Part shown: positions 11,104-23,429 of the stretch, piece after piece | Layout of the letters: each line of letters begins with the position of its first letter | Numbering within the stretch: position 1 is the stretch's first letter | Source: Nageia nagi | Lineage: Eukaryota > Pinophyta | Reading direction: 5' to 3' | NCBI GenBank assembly: GCA_050084985.1 | Contig: JBITNC010000001.1 | Span: 137,144,001-137,208,000, forward strand | DNA length: 64,000 bases | The notes under the pieces: generated by a model | What the model saw: only the letters and a program-made list of their open reading frames with translations | Told to the model about the DNA's origin: nothing | Database searches by the model: none | Position numbers and translations under genes: made by a program

Positions 11104-12074
11104 GATTATGTATATCAAATTATGAACCTAAAATGTAATTTAGACAGATAAATCATTCAACATAACTAATCCTGAACATATTCAACAATACACATCAATA
11201 ATAAGAATGATATTATATTCTAAAGTATTTGAATTCAAAAAGCAAGTTTTTATTGATCTGGTTGTAATCAGCATTGACAATGATCATTATGAATTGGTAA
11301 CAATCAATGCGAATCGGTAACTATTGAAGCATGACTCTGCATTCTCTATGCCATCATTATATTCATTGTAAACCTTGGCCCTTATTATCGATCTGGTGAA
11401 TCATCATCGACCGATATTTGAATCGTCGACTATCAGCTCTGTATGCATTGGAGTAATTTTCACAGAATTTTGAAGTGTCTTTGTCTATTCCTTGTTATTC
11501 TCCTTCACATTTACTTCCATCATTCTTTTTTTGTATTGACCCTGCACATAGAAAATGAACGAAGCAAATGAATAACATAATATGGAAATATAGTTGATAT
11601 GAGATTTGCTATTAATCAAGCTTACAACCTTCTGCTAATAATCTCCTGATTTGATTTTGGTAGAGCTTCGCTACAGTAAAATTGGGTCCCTTTGTTCACG
11701 TATAAAGCTTCAATTTATAAGCTTCAAGGTTTGTTATTCATTTATTTTGGCATCCCAAGATTCTAGGTAACCTCTTGAACTAAATTTTGAGGTGTTGTTA
11801 TCTTCCATCTGTACCCATGATTACAAATTATGCGTACTAGGCTATTCCAGGCTTAGATTTGTTTGTTGTTTAACTGTTCATGGATCGTCACCGATTTTTT
11901 AGCGATTATATATTAACATTAGAATGGTCGCTCTATGGTCATTTTTTAATGACAAGGGTCGTAATACCACTTGTTTTATATATGTTCAAAAAGATTGATC
12001 CAATAATATAATAAATTCTTTATTGAAGCCCCGATGTACTTTACTTGCAATCATGAGTTCATTTTAAGATTCTC

Positions 12075-13030
12075 AGGAGTTTTTCTGGAGCAAACAAAAT
12101 AGGCTGGAGTCAGTAGATAAAAGCGTTCCAGAATGAAATGATGATGTCACAAAGGATAAGATAGTCATGTTTTGGTAGTCTAGGTTCTGAAGATGATGAG
12201 GTCAGCATGGGTGAGTAAAAAGGCCAGAGCTCGTAAATTAAGTGTTCCAGAAGGAAATGATAAAGCTCAATTGTAGAAAAGCCCAGGTTCTGTAGATGAT
12301 GAGGTCAGTAAAGAGTGACCAAATAGCCAGAACTGGTAAGTAAAGCATTCTAGAATGTAAAGATGATGACATCACAGGGAGAATGATGTTCACATTTTTG
12401 AATGAAATCGGGTCCTAGAAGTGATGATGTCATCAAGGAATGACCAAATAGCCAAAGCTGGTAAGTAGAGCATTCCAAAATGTAAAGATGATGACATCAC
12501 GGGGAGAATGATGTTCACATTTTTGAATGAAACTGGGTCCTAAAAGTGATGATGTCATCAAGGAATGACCAAATAGTTGGAGCTGATAAGTAGAGCATTC
12601 TAGAATGTAAAGATGATGATGTCACAGGAAGAATGATGTTCACATTTTTGAATGAAATCGAGTCTCGAAAGTGATGACATCATCAAGGAATGACCAAATA
12701 GCTAGAGCTGATAAGTAGAGCATTCCAGAAGTATGAGGATGATGTCATAGGGAGAACAATGTTCACATCTTTGAGTGAAACTAGGTCCCAAAAGTGATGA
12801 CATCATCAAGGAATGACCAAATAGCTGGAGCTGATAAGTAGAGCATTCCAGAAGTATGAGGATGATGTCATAGGGAGAACAATGTTCACATCTTTGAGTG
12901 AAACTAGGTCCCAAAAGTGATGACATCATCAAGGAATGATCAAATAGCCAGGGCCGATAAGTGGAGCATTCCAGAATGTAAAGACGAGGCCAACAAGAGA
13001 TCAGATCATAGTTATCAAGAAGTTGTATCA
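12075..13030. repeat. ~124-bp tandem repeat array
   Basis: The landmark gtgatgatgtcatcaaggaa (or gtgatgacatcatcaaggaa) recurs at 12421, 12546, 12671, 12794 and 12917, giving periods of 125, 125, 123 and 123. Three more diverged copies lie to the left, near 12090, 12190 and 12297. Each unit also carries agcattccagaatgtaaaga and ggagaatgatgttcacat. Copies at the right are more alike than those at the left. The core TGATG-(A/T)-CATCA is an inverted repeat. Confidence 0.85.
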
Positions 13031-13146
13031 TCTACAATCTACCCCATTTTATTTCCTTTCTTGTTACTTTTTCTACACCCAATAGATAAGGAACCAGCCT
13101 TCCAGAGATCAGACTATCCCCCTAGTCTATTCTTGATTTACTTTGG

Positions 13147-13184
13147 TTAAGATTGTTCATGGCGCATATATTACACAATCTTAA
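13147..13184. repeat. Perfect 10-bp inverted repeat
   Basis: The arms ttaagattgt and acaatcttaa are perfectly complementary and enclose 18 bases. They sit just right of the 124-bp array. They could mark an element end or form a hairpin in RNA. Confidence 0.55.
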
Positions 13185-13186
13185 TT

Positions 13187-14640
13187 AACAATTATTTTAA
13201 TGTGATATATATTAGAAAAATACTTATTTTATTTATTTATTTATTAAATTAAAAATAGGGTTTATTTTAAGTGTCTACAAAATAGATTGAAAAATGGAGT
13301 CCATTTGATCTATTTATGAAGCCCAAATTAGAGGCAACATATCAAGGTGCAACACCTTTTAGTGGTCACTGAAAGGATGCCATTCTAAGTATCTTGTATT
13401 TGGTATTCAAAAAGACATCAAATGATGAGCTATGGAATTAAAAGTTGACATGATGAATACATTTATATATATGGAGTACTAAAAAAAGATAGATCCAAAA
13501 ATGAACATCATTTGATGCTTCAAAAAGATAAATCAAATAGCCAATTTTCACAAGGGTCAAATTTTAGAACCTATGTCCCTAAAATTTAAAACACTAGAAA
13601 ACAACTTCTAAATTTTACAAAACTAAATAGAGTGACTCAAATGATATTAAAAAATACCATAAAATACTAAGTTTATAAATTTGATGAGAAATTACCACAT
13701 TCATATGTACACTTATTGATAAACCCCATAGGGCTAAGTAACAACTTAGGGCAAGTAAAAAAACTACCAAATAGATAAAATGGGCAAAATAAAAATAGGT
13801 AGCATGAAAACTAATTATAAATAAAGCATTCAAACATCATGACATTACTAATGAAAATGACAAGACATAAAAACATAAGCAACAAAAATGATAAAAAGTG
13901 CTAAATGAGAAGACATGAAATATGGCATTGAAGTATGCCAAAAACATGTCAAAGTCATTTATAACATAAGGATATCCCTTAGAAACCATCATAGTGTCAC
14001 AACCTATGATCAAACCCAAGGAATAAAAAAAGGTAACCTGAATTGGTTGTGACACAAGTGTTTTTATCCTCATATGGAATTATGGATGGGAAAAGATAAT
14101 AAGAGACACGAATGGATATACAACAATGTTGGTGATACCAAATGACATAAGAAATAGAGAATAATATATTGGTTCCTCTAGGTACATGAGGGACCAAATT
14201 TCATGCATGTACATGATTATGTTTTCTCTATTGAGGATTTAAGAGATGATTTCCAACGTTCAACCCTAGAGGAGGACCAATCTTGATTCCAAAAAATATG
14301 ATTGATGCAAGTGATAAAATGTGATGACAAATGCATAAGCAATGAAGGACATGATATAGAATGGTTAAGAGATGAGTGACTATCATAATGTGCACAAATG
14401 CATGATCATAAAAGGAGATATAGGTTCAAGTATCCAATCCTAATGGGATGATTGAAATAAAACAAATGTGTGAATGACATAAAATGATAAAATTCTTAAG
14501 AGGAGGATAAATACCTACATGTAAGGCACCATCAACCAACTCAATATAGATGACAAGATAAGGGTGATCAAGATGACATGAGCAAAAAAAACATAAAATA
14601 AAGGATGAAAAGATGGATATACAAGATAAAAATCAAATAT
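13187..14640. other. AT-rich stretch without a recognised gene
   Basis: Only short hydrophobic reading frames occur here and none resembles a known domain. The 3' untranslated part and 3' LTR of element 2 must fall here or further left, but no LTR boundary was found. Confidence 0.5.
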
Positions 14641-14664
14641 TAAGAATAGAAAAGACAAAGATGG

Positions 14665-15700
14665 ATGATATTGATAGGCTCAAGTTCTTCTTGTCATTCT
14701 AATTTTGTGAGGTGGTACACACTCAAGCTAATCTTAAACTTGATAATGTAGGGGCCTAGCTAATTATGAGTGAACTTTTCCCTAAGAGGACACTCTAGAT
14801 GGGGTTGCTACTAATTTTATTTGAGAACAAGGTCACCTATTTTAAACTCTTGGGGTTTTACCTTCCTATTAAATGCTCTCTTGAGATGCTCTTAATAAAC
14901 CTTGTGATACTCAATCACATTGATGCATCTCTCATCAAGCAAAGTGAGTTGATAGAGTCAATCCTAATGATTTTCTTTGTTGGGGATAAGGTCCTTGAGC
15001 AACACATGCAAGGAGGAGATCTCAAGCTTAAGGGGCATGATAGCCTTAACATCATATATGAGAAAGGAATAATGCATGTGGATGTTCAAATGTTAGTACG
15101 ATGTACCCACAAAGCATACAGAAGATACTCATGCCAATTATAATGATTTTCATGAACCATTTTCTTGAGAATCATGATAATCATATTATTAGTTGATTCA
15201 AATTTACCATTACCTTGAGGATAATAAGGTCTAGAGAATGATTTCTTGATATGATATCGATTACACATTATCCTCACATGTTGATTCTTGAAATTAGGAT
15301 CATTATAAGTACAGATCCTAGTAGGAATACTGAATCAACATATGCTATGAGTTTCTATAAAATATGTGATCTTAAGGCACATAATAGAGACTAAAGGAAT
15401 CACCTTGAACCACTTGGTAAGGAACTCAATGGTAATGATAATGAACTTATGATTGCTAGATGAAGGAGGCATGAATAGACCAATAAGATCGAAATCCCAC
15501 TAGACAAAAGGCCACATAGCTTGGATAGGCTAAAGAGGCTGAGATGGGATATGCTAAAGATGAGCATGTTGCTAATACTTGATATAATTTTTTATATATT
15601 CATTACAATCATGCTCCATGGTGGTATAGTAATAATCCATATATAATATGCATTTAGTGATAGTGGTATGATTAAAGTACCCACCACAAATACCATCATG
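14665..15700 (-). pseudogene. Integrase remnant of element 2
   Basis: Reading on the minus strand, MDYYYTTMEHDCNEYIK corresponds to the zinc-binding region. DFDLIG holds the first catalytic Asp. The second is visible only as YNDPNFK, with the usual Gly replaced. The third acidic position is in YYPQGNGKFESTN (longest open piece 15086-15277). The C-terminal module survives as FKIGDLVLK and WLGPYIIKF-type residues near 14680-14850, split over frames. At least ten stops make it inactive. Confidence 0.8.
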
Positions 15701-16059
15701 ATAATTTGATATGATGATCTATTAGTCACAAAGCATAAGATAATGAATAGGGACATAGCCAAAGGATCACTTATAGAGGACATCCTATAAAATTATATAT
15801 CATGTAGTATGATGTTTGAATTTATGCTTATCACTAGGATACATATCAAGAAGAAGGGCATTCCACTTGAGGTACTTATGGAGCTAAGTATTGAGACTCA
15901 ACCAAAATCTCATTGACACTAGCTTTAATGAGGGGAGAATATGAAGGTTACTTGAGGTATGAATCCTTGATAGTCATAAATTTTACATGTTGAACACATT
16001 GATAAGGATTAGGTAGAATAAGTAACCCTAAAGAAGCCATGGTATCTACAAACTAATTA

Positions 16060-16920
16060 GATGACCTAAGGGTTGATTTGATCTTATAGGTTTTGAAGCA
16101 CTTGAGGAGTTTAACAACCTCATCTCTATAACACTTAAGGAGCTCATTATGATATTTATAAACTCTAAATATTTAGTTAATGACTAAAAGGTAATCATCA
16201 TAAATTATGAGTCTCTTAATCTTAAGCTCAATGGTAGTCCTAAGACCTAGGATCAAGACTTCATACTCCACATTGTTATTGGTGCAAGGAAAAGCCAACT
16301 TAAAAGAATAAGGGATAGGGACATCTTCAGATATGAAGAAGATAACTCCTACACCACCCCCTTTCTCACACTTGGATCCATCAAAATACATATTCATGTC
16401 AAAGTCTTCATGAGTATCATCAAACTTTTCCTCCTCATTAACCTTAAATATATTATCATCAGAGAGATTGATATCTAGAGGAGAATTATTGAGCAAGAGT
16501 GTTTCATCCAACTAATTTTCTATGACTTGAACCTTAAGGGACTTCTAACTAACAAACTCAATGTCAAACTATAAAAAAAAACATGATTCACTTAGAAATC
16601 CATGAATTATGATAAGTCTTGATCATCATGTACTAGAGTGGATTAGCATACAAAATTACATAAGTTGTATGATTATGCATTTAATGATGTAATTTCTTGG
16701 CTATGAAGAAAATGGAAAGGAAAATATTCTTTATAAAGATATACCTAATCTCAATTCCACTAGGGTATGACTAACATAATAGATGGCTTGCTCCTTTCCT
16801 TGATTGTTCTTTTGAGTAAGTATGAAAACTAAATCAAAAATGATTGCTGAGAGATAAATATAGAAAGGGATATCATCCTTAGGAGGGATTAAGATAGAAG
16901 GAGTGGTAAGATAGTTCTTA
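16060..16920 (-). pseudogene. RNase H and archaeal-type RNase H of element 2
   Basis: The ordinary RNase H is recognisable from KEQAIYYVSHTLV near 16790. The archaeal-type domain lies at 16173-16511 and reads DMNMYFDGSKCEKGGGVG, IPYSFKLAFPCTNNNVEYE, and RLIIYDDYLLVIN. The first Asp (FDGS) and the Glu (VEYE) are kept. The third position lies in YDDYLL where element 1 has GDSLL. The C-terminal part continues in broken form to about 16060. This confirms the Tat assignment of element 2. Confidence 0.8.
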
Positions 16921-16999
16921 ATGTTGTTAAAATCTTGTTATTACTTCTCATTCCACTCAAAGAAAATACCTTTCTCCAAAAGCTCATTGAAAGACTAAC

Positions 17000-17740
17000 A
17001 ATTATTTGAAATGTGAGCTATGAAGTGATGAATAGCTTGAATCTTATCTTGAAGACTCCTCAAGGTTTTTATATTATAAGGAAGAGACATATCAATGATA
17101 GCCTTGAATTTTTAGGTTCAATCTTAATACCTCACTTGGAAATGATAAAACATAAAATTTTACCTAATGTAACATCAAAGACATACTTCTTAGGATTCAA
17201 ACTAATGGTATGCTCAAGAAGATGATAAAAGACCTTATGAAGAACTTTCCAATATCCTTCATACATCTTGGACTTGGCTTATAGATCATCAACATAATCT
17301 TCCATAATGTAATGCATCATGGCATGGAAGATATAGGTCATGGCTCTTTGATAGATGGCTCTAGCATTCTTAACATAGAAGGGCATAACTCTATAGTAAT
17401 AAGTCCCCCAAGGGGTTGTGAAGGCTATTTTATGTTGATCATTAGGATTAACCAAAATTTGGTTATAGCTAGAAAAATCATCCATAGTGGATAACATCTC
17501 ATACCCTGTAGTATTATCAACTAAGATATTGATATTGGGTAGAGGGAAGTCATTCTTAGGATATACCTTATTAAGGTCACACAAATCCATGCAACTATGT
17601 ATACGACCATGAAATTAGTTGACAAGAACCATATTGGAAATGTACTTGGGCTAATCAATAGGTTCAATGAAGTGATTCTTCAAAATATTTTGAAGCTCAT
17701 CCTTGATCAAAAGAGATCGGGTTTGATTGATGTAGGACCA
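17000..17740 (-). pseudogene. Reverse transcriptase of element 2
   Basis: An open piece at 17279-17590 carries MDLCDLNKVYPKNDFPLP, MSTMDDFSSYNQI-type residues, HKIAFTTPWGTYYYRVMPF and the catalytic MEDYVDDL. The usual GL after MPF is YV here. Flanking frames continue the palm domain: upstream the region before DLCDLNK, downstream the YHLLEH and VTLG-type remnants. Stops and frame changes separate the pieces. Confidence 0.85.
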
Positions 17741-17960
17741 ATTTGAGGATACATGATTGGAAGGATCAAAATATAGAAAAGCAGGGAAGATTTAGGACCC
17801 TTGAAACTAAGCCCCCTCTTGTCATGATTAGCTTGAAAAGTAGTTTGAAAGGCATTGACCATACCTTGCTCATACTTTCCCAATCCATAACCTTACCATT
17901 TACAATGTTTAAAATATCATCTAACAAAGCTAGAACAAGATAAATAATTGATCTTGGTAT

Positions 17961-17981
17961 AAAAAAAAAAAAAAAAAAAAA
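17961..17981 (+). repeat. Poly(A) run of 21 bases
   Basis: A pure A21 tract (T21 on the coding strand) interrupts the protease-RT linker of element 2. It could be slippage growth of an AT-rich linker or the relic tail of a retroposed insertion. No flanking duplication was recognised. Confidence 0.7.
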
Positions 17982-18399
17982 TTCAAAGGATGGTTAAAGG
18001 GACATCAAACAAATAATCAACACTAGAATAAATGACAAAGGATTGCTTAGGAATTTGACCTAAAAAAATCATAGAACCAATAGCAATGGAGGCATCCTAA
18101 TGTTAGCCAAAATCCCTAATTGATTATATGTTACATGATACATTCTCAATATGATATTCCCCTAGATTTAGGTTAGCATATTACACCAAAATAGGGTAAA
18201 TATTTGAATCATCACTATCATCATCCTTATCCTAAGTGACATGATTGAATGAAGAGATATGATACTCTTCCTCCTAAGAAGGTTGAAGTGGCATATATGA
18301 TGCTTGATAAATATAATGAGGTAGGGGAACTTGATTGTAGGATTGATATTGAGTGGGCTTGGGTTGAGGCTTCTTGACCTAAGGCCTTGAAACTGATGA

Positions 18400-19030
18400 T
18401 TGCAATGTCAAAGATTCAATGGGTGATTTACCATTAGGATGTATAGGGTGAGGTACATCCAATGGATATTATGAGGATAAAAGTGTTGATACAAGAGATT
18501 GATTAGGATGAGGATGTGAGAATTGGGTATCTTGAAAACTAAATGATGATTGATTGGGATTATTTTTCATAAGGATAGTGATGGACAATAAACTCAACAT
18601 AGAAAATGGATTAAGAGCTTGAATAAGGTTGTAATGGTTAAAGGGATTGGGATCCACTAGAATGCAATAGGTCTTACCACCATACAAATACTTGAAGCAA
18701 CCATACCTTGAGGATGAGATACCCTCCATCTTATTTATCCAAGATTGGCCTAAGATAATATTATACTACATATCATCCTCATCAACATGAAAAGCTATTG
18801 GAATTGATATCACCCCAACCTTAATAGGAATCACAACAACTCCCAAGGTGGTATACAAATTGTTGTTGAAGGCCTTGATGGCCAACATGGGAGCACTCAA
18901 TTATGTCATAGGTATACCAAGATTTTGAAGTGCCATTATAGATACCACATTCATATTTGATCCCTCATCAATCATGGCTCTCTCAACTCCTTTATCATCT
19001 ATATATACAATAATGTAAATAGATGGATAT
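18400..19030 (-). pseudogene. Aspartic protease of element 2
   Basis: On the minus strand, AMIDEGSNMNVV near 18980 carries the same DEGS active site as element 1. It is followed by IKAFNNNLYTTLG, a YNIILGQSW-type strand and the tail MEGISSSRYGCFKYLYGG (18469-18729). The order and spacing parallel the element 1 protease. The G-patch seen in element 1 was not recognised here. Confidence 0.72.
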
Positions 19031-21469
19031 TTCTTATATGATCATGGGGTATGATACCTCATACATATAAAAAGTGAAATATTTATGGATATATTCTTGA
19101 ACTACTACATAAAAGTACATAAAGGCATTAGGATCATCATTAGACAACTCAATGATATTAAGTATATCTTTCAAGGCATCCCTATGAGCCTTGGATTGTT
19201 GTAAAAAATCCTATAAGGATAACTTAGTAGGATTTAACCAAAATTATTTTTCTAACTAATTTTGTATTATAATATCTAGTCTAAAAGGTTGTGATGATAC
19301 ATGTATATTGAATGGTTTCATGGGTTGTTGTGCTCTTGTATCTCTATGTTGAGTTTCTCTCTCACCTCCCCTTCTTATATGAGTAGCAACATGAACTTGC
19401 TTTATGCCCATCATACCAATAAACTCAATGGGTAAGGTATCACCATGTGTTCTTTATATTGAGGTGGAAGCCATGATACTTAATTAATTTATGTTGGTAC
19501 CATGCCTTGGTAAAATATTTTGATATACCCCTAAATCCCTATTAGATTGAGCTTGGGGTGCTCCTGTGCATTTGTGACCATAATCAATTAATATTTGAAT
19601 TATGGCCCTCAAATGTTGATATTTATTTGTTTCATATCCTCTTTGATGATGGAAGGCACAAAAATCATCATCCCTATACCATTATGGTCTTGCACTATTA
19701 GGGTCCTCTTTTCTAATCTCAAGAAGCGTAATTAGTCTAGCATCTAAAATCTTCTTGAGAATATCCTGAATGGGCTCCTCTAATGGTGTCCAATTCCTTT
19801 GTTGTTATTACAGTTTCCTTAGTGGTATAGGAGGTCTTTCTTGATTGTTACCTTGATAGCTTGATTATATTTTCCTTGATCTTGTTGTTGGTATTGGTTT
19901 CCTTGGTTAGTTGTTCCTTTTCCTAGGAGGTGCGAGTTGTAAGATAGGTTGGCCTTGATTAACCACATATGTGATTTGCTTTTCTTGTGTCATAGGTTGA
20001 GATTGGTTGGGATTTCCACCATTTTTATGATTATTTTAGTTATTATTATCCTTAATACTTAGCTTTATTTCACCTTCTTGGATTTTGACTTCCTCAATTA
20101 TCTTTTGCTTGAGCTATTGCATCTTCAAAGGTAATATTCCTTTGAATTTGTAGGATAGAAGAAATGTGCTTGTTCCAACTCATAGAGAATAACTTGACCA
20201 ACTCTTATTAAGGAAATGTATAGGGCATATTGGTCACAATTGCTTTCTAAGATATACATAGTCTGATATTGATTCATCATTAAATTTGGATAACTTACTC
20301 AAATCCATGATAGAGGTCCTCTTACTAATGTGAATCCAAAAATGATCTAGAAATTGATTAGCCAATTACTCAAAAGAGAAGATACTATGGGGAGGTAATT
20401 TATTATACTAATCCAAATCTTTCCCCTCCAAGGTCATAGGAAAATTTCTTAACATAAGAACATCATCATTAGCTATGTTGTAATAAGAGTACTTAAATTG
20501 CCTTAAATATTCCTTAGGATTCTCCTTTCCTTTAGATTTATCCATCTTGGGGACTTCAAACTTGTAAGGAAAATCCTTTATTGGGATGAATGAATGGATT
20601 GGTTCATTACAAATTGATCTATAAGATAGCTTATCCTTTCCTTGGTCATTTAGCCTTTGCTCCATCTCTTGCAACTTCTTAAGAATCTCATCATGAGGAG
20701 TGGATGGAGGAAAAGACCTAACAAATTGATAGTTTGGACCTTGATAATAATTGGTTGATTGAGGTTACCCTTGAGGTTGATAAAATTATTGTGTTGGGGC
20801 AACACTCACTTGTGGTGTATGGTGGGATTGATCTACAAACCCTTGATCCATTTGGTTATGCAAACCTTAAGAATGAAATTGAGTTTGTCTAAGGTATGGA
20901 TCTGAGACATGTTAAAAATATTAGAAATATTTTTTGGTGGGGGTAAGCCCCCTTGTTTTTGCACCAACATGTGCTTGTGTATGATTAGGATTTTAATAAT
21001 GAGCATTTATTGGTATAACAAATTGAGAAGAAGAAGGAGGGGCTTAAGACAAAACATCACTATGCACCCTAGGGTGAGGAACTTCAGGTGGCACATATGA
21101 TTGAAATATTTCTTAAGTATTAGGGTTTATCATTTTGCTAGGTGTTATAGGTTGTTGTTGATAGGATGCATGAGGTTTATCAACACTAGCAACTTGGGGA
21201 GAAATTGCAATCCTCAAGGCTTGTGGATTGATATTTACCTCTTGCTCTTGATAAGTTTCCATAACTTATGCAAATATTTTGCCTTTTTAAATCCTATACC
21301 ACTCCTTAAATGTTTGGATTCTCTCCTTATCGTCATGATGGGGAGCACTTGATGGTCTCCAAGTGGTGGGTTCAATTTGTAGATAAGAATAGTAGACCAA
21401 AGGGTTTACTTGAGAAATCAATGGAGCTTAAGTTGAGCTTGATAAAAATTGTTGAAATTTCCTTAGAGG

Positions 21470-22165
21470 TAAGGGAGGAGGGAAAAAATAAGGTCAATCT
21501 CTTCTCTCTATCTCATCTTAGAAAATAAGTTTATGGGCCTTCATTTTTTACAATATGGTAGTAAGAGACTCGAGATACTCTTGTAGTTGGGGCTCAATAA
21601 AACATGATGGCATGTTAGAATATGGAGGATTATCATAGGCATGATCATGATGGTAAATGACATGGTAAGGGTTGGGAAGGGATTATATGCTTGACTTATG
21701 GAGTGAAGTGTCCATATTGAAAACATGGGGTAAGGAAGGAGGAGGGAAAAAAGAAGATCAATCTCTTCTCTCTATGTCATCTTAGAAAATAAGTTTATGG
21801 GTCTTCATTTTTTGCAATATGGTAGTAAGAGACTTGAGATACTCTTGTAGTTAGGGATCAATAAAACATGTTGAACTTTGCTTAGAGGTAAGGGAGGAGG
21901 GAAAAAACAAGATCAATCTCTTCTCTCTATCTCATATTAGAAAATAAGTTTATGGGCCTTCATTTTTTGCAATATGGTAGTAAGAGACTTGAGATACTCT
22001 TGTAGTTGGGGCTCAATAAAACATGATGGCATGTTAGAATATGCAGGATTATAATAGGCATGATCATGATGGTAAATGACATGGTAAGGGTTGGGAAGGG
22101 ATTATATGCTTGACTTACAGAGTGAAGTTTCCATAGTAAAAACATGGGGTAAGGAAGGAGGAGGC
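21470..22165 (-). repeat. Duplicated ~280-bp gag block with a partial copy between
   Basis: Two long copies (about 21470-21740 and 21885-22165; spacing 419 bases) share tggtagtaagagact, gatggcatgttagaatatg and gggttgggaagggattatat. A ~140-bp partial copy lies between them at 21741-21884. In the gag frame each copy encodes a peptide with FIEPQLQEYL followed by SLTTIL and KAHKLIF, so the duplication multiplied a short helical segment. Confidence 0.82.
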
Positions 22166-22494
22166 AAAGGTTGTGACACCCTTGTCTCTTCTTCCAAGGG
22201 AGGTGGAGGATTAGCTAAAGGTTGATTATCCATGTTAGCCACATGAGGTGATGAAGGACTAGAACTAAAAGGATATATAACCTTGAATTCATGAAAGAGG
22301 TCTTGGATATGAGGATCATTCAAGAAGAGTTTCCCCTCAAAAAGAGGTTCATCATGGATAGCCTCCACATGACATGGAGGACTAACATCACCATACAAGG
22401 TGTTTCTAGGCACACTTGATTGAAAGTCTATATAGAATTATGGATCCTATTGATTGAATGGGATGTAAGTATGTCTATGTAGGGAGGATAGGAC

Positions 22495-22615
22495 ATAAGA
22501 TGGTTGGGATACATGAGGTGAAGTTGGTTGGGAAACATGAGGTGAAGGTGGTTGGGATACATGAGGTGAAGATGGTTGGAATACATGAGGTGAAGGTGGT
22601 TGGGATGGAGGGTTG
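22495..22615 (-). repeat. 24-bp minisatellite encoding an 8-residue gag repeat
   Basis: About five copies of a 24-base unit (ggttgggatacatgaggtga plus four bases) stand in tandem. On the coding strand each translates as SQPPSPHV or a close variant (FQPSSPHV, SQPTSPHV). The unit length is a multiple of three, so copy-number change keeps the gag frame. Confidence 0.82.
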
Positions 22616-22689
22616 GATTATGACGAATTAGCCTACCTAGCCTTAAATTATGCTATAGTATCTATTGAACTACGGGATTCACCTTCCAT

Positions 22690-23429
22690 ACTAGAAACAT
22701 AAGCAAGAACATAAGCAAACAATATTGTATAAAGAAAATATCTTAATAGTTTTAAACAAGAGAAAGCAAATAAATATAAATCATATAATTTTTGTTATGA
22801 TATTGTTTTAATAGATGCAAAACATAACCTAGGATGATGTTTTCAATATATCAATCCTATATGCAAGATAGCAATAGTGTGAAATATAGAAATGGTGATT
22901 ATCTTGTCTAGTTGCTTCTTGTCCAATTAGGATAATTATCTTGTTAATGAGATTAATTTTAAGATTCTTTAACCTCTTTTGTAGTTTGCCTACATGAACC
23001 TAGTCAAGTATTTTTTGGGTAAGGTTCAATCTCTAGGGATGTGGAACATTTAATGGCTTAACTTAGGTTGCCCACTCTGATCGTGACCTCCAAATTAGGA
23101 TTCGATCATGATGGTGAAATCCATGTTCCATAGCTCAATCCTAGTCTTGTATGAAATTAATGTAAGTAAAATAAAGCAAATATGATATGTAATTATATGC
23201 ATGCAAATGCAACTAATCCCCTTAATGTTTTTAAGAAATAACATTCCCTCCCAAGGATGATTTCAATTTTATTAATCCAAGAAATAAAATAAACCTTTTC
23301 TTTTCGATTTATTTTCTTTTCATTAATGAAATAAAGTGAAAATAAACAAAATAACAACCCTAGGATGTACACAACACATAAGTACTAGTCTAAAGCACAA
23401 CAAAAGAGAAATACATACCTTAAGGGCTC
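22690..23429 (-). other. 5' leader of element 2, no gene
   Basis: This non-coding, AT-rich stretch runs between the gag start and the candidate primer-binding site. Nothing else was recognised. Confidence 0.45.

Larger units (their letters stand above)
1..11109 (-). mobile_element. Element 1: Tat-lineage Ty3/gypsy LTR retrotransposon, minus strand, runs off the left edge
   Basis: Reading leftward from 9292 the order is gag, protease, reverse transcriptase, RNase H, a second RNase H, integrase, then an extra ORF. The second, archaeal-type RNase H between RNase H and integrase is the accepted hallmark of the Tat lineage. From 6393 to 1399 all pol domains stay in one frame (1665 codons) with about eight stop codons, so the copy is old but structurally near-complete. 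Gag needs at least one frameshift, near 7672. The leader holds ~350-bp repeats and a candidate primer-binding site lies at 11087-11103. The 3' LTR is outside the window. Confidence 0.88.
11109..13186 (-). other. Probable 5' LTR and flank of element 1; no gene
   Basis: No coding sequence was recognised. The interval begins at TGTATATCAAA beside the candidate primer-binding site and includes the 124-bp tandem array and a perfect hairpin near its right end. Where the LTR stops is not determined, because the second LTR needed for comparison lies off the left edge. Confidence 0.35.
19580..22689 (-). pseudogene. Gag of element 2 with proline-rich repeats
   Basis: The probable start is ATG 22689 (MEGESRSSIDTIA). 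Within 30 codons the product enters a repeat of the 8-residue unit SQPPSPHV (22495-22615). Next come a Pro-rich stretch (22102-22413: PLANPPPPLEEE, QPLPPPSLPHV), a duplicated block at 21470-22165, and a Gln-rich linker. The capsid-like core lies at about 20100-20680 (ICNEPIHSFIPIKDFPYKFE, GKENPKEYLRQFKYSYYNIA). A degenerate zinc knuckle (FCAFHHQRGYETNKY) is near 19630-19670. Many stops and frame changes are present. The N-terminal Pro/Ser repeats are absent from element 1's gag, which has a coiled coil there instead. Confidence 0.75.

Noticed and set aside
11950-11975. Second primer-binding-site-like sequence (gtaataccacttg)
   Set aside because: No leader or gag follows at the right distance; the site at 11087-11103 fits element 1 better.
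12075-13030. CRISPR-like regular spacing
   Set aside because: The whole 124-bp unit is repeated, with no unique spacers, and the DNA is plant nuclear.
12702-13031. Minus-strand open stretch of 109 codons with a repeated peptide
   Set aside because: It is a reading frame through the 124-bp tandem array; the peptide repeat simply mirrors the DNA repeat, and its frame breaks in neighbouring copies.
13615-14197. Hydrophobic minus-strand reading frames that could suggest membrane proteins
   Set aside because: Three overlapping short frames in AT-rich DNA with no family similarity; T-rich codons give Phe/Leu/Ile by composition.
21541-22145. Two near-identical 61-codon minus-strand frames
   Set aside because: They lie in a shadow frame of the duplicated gag block; the gag frame is the one carrying FIEPQLQEYL.
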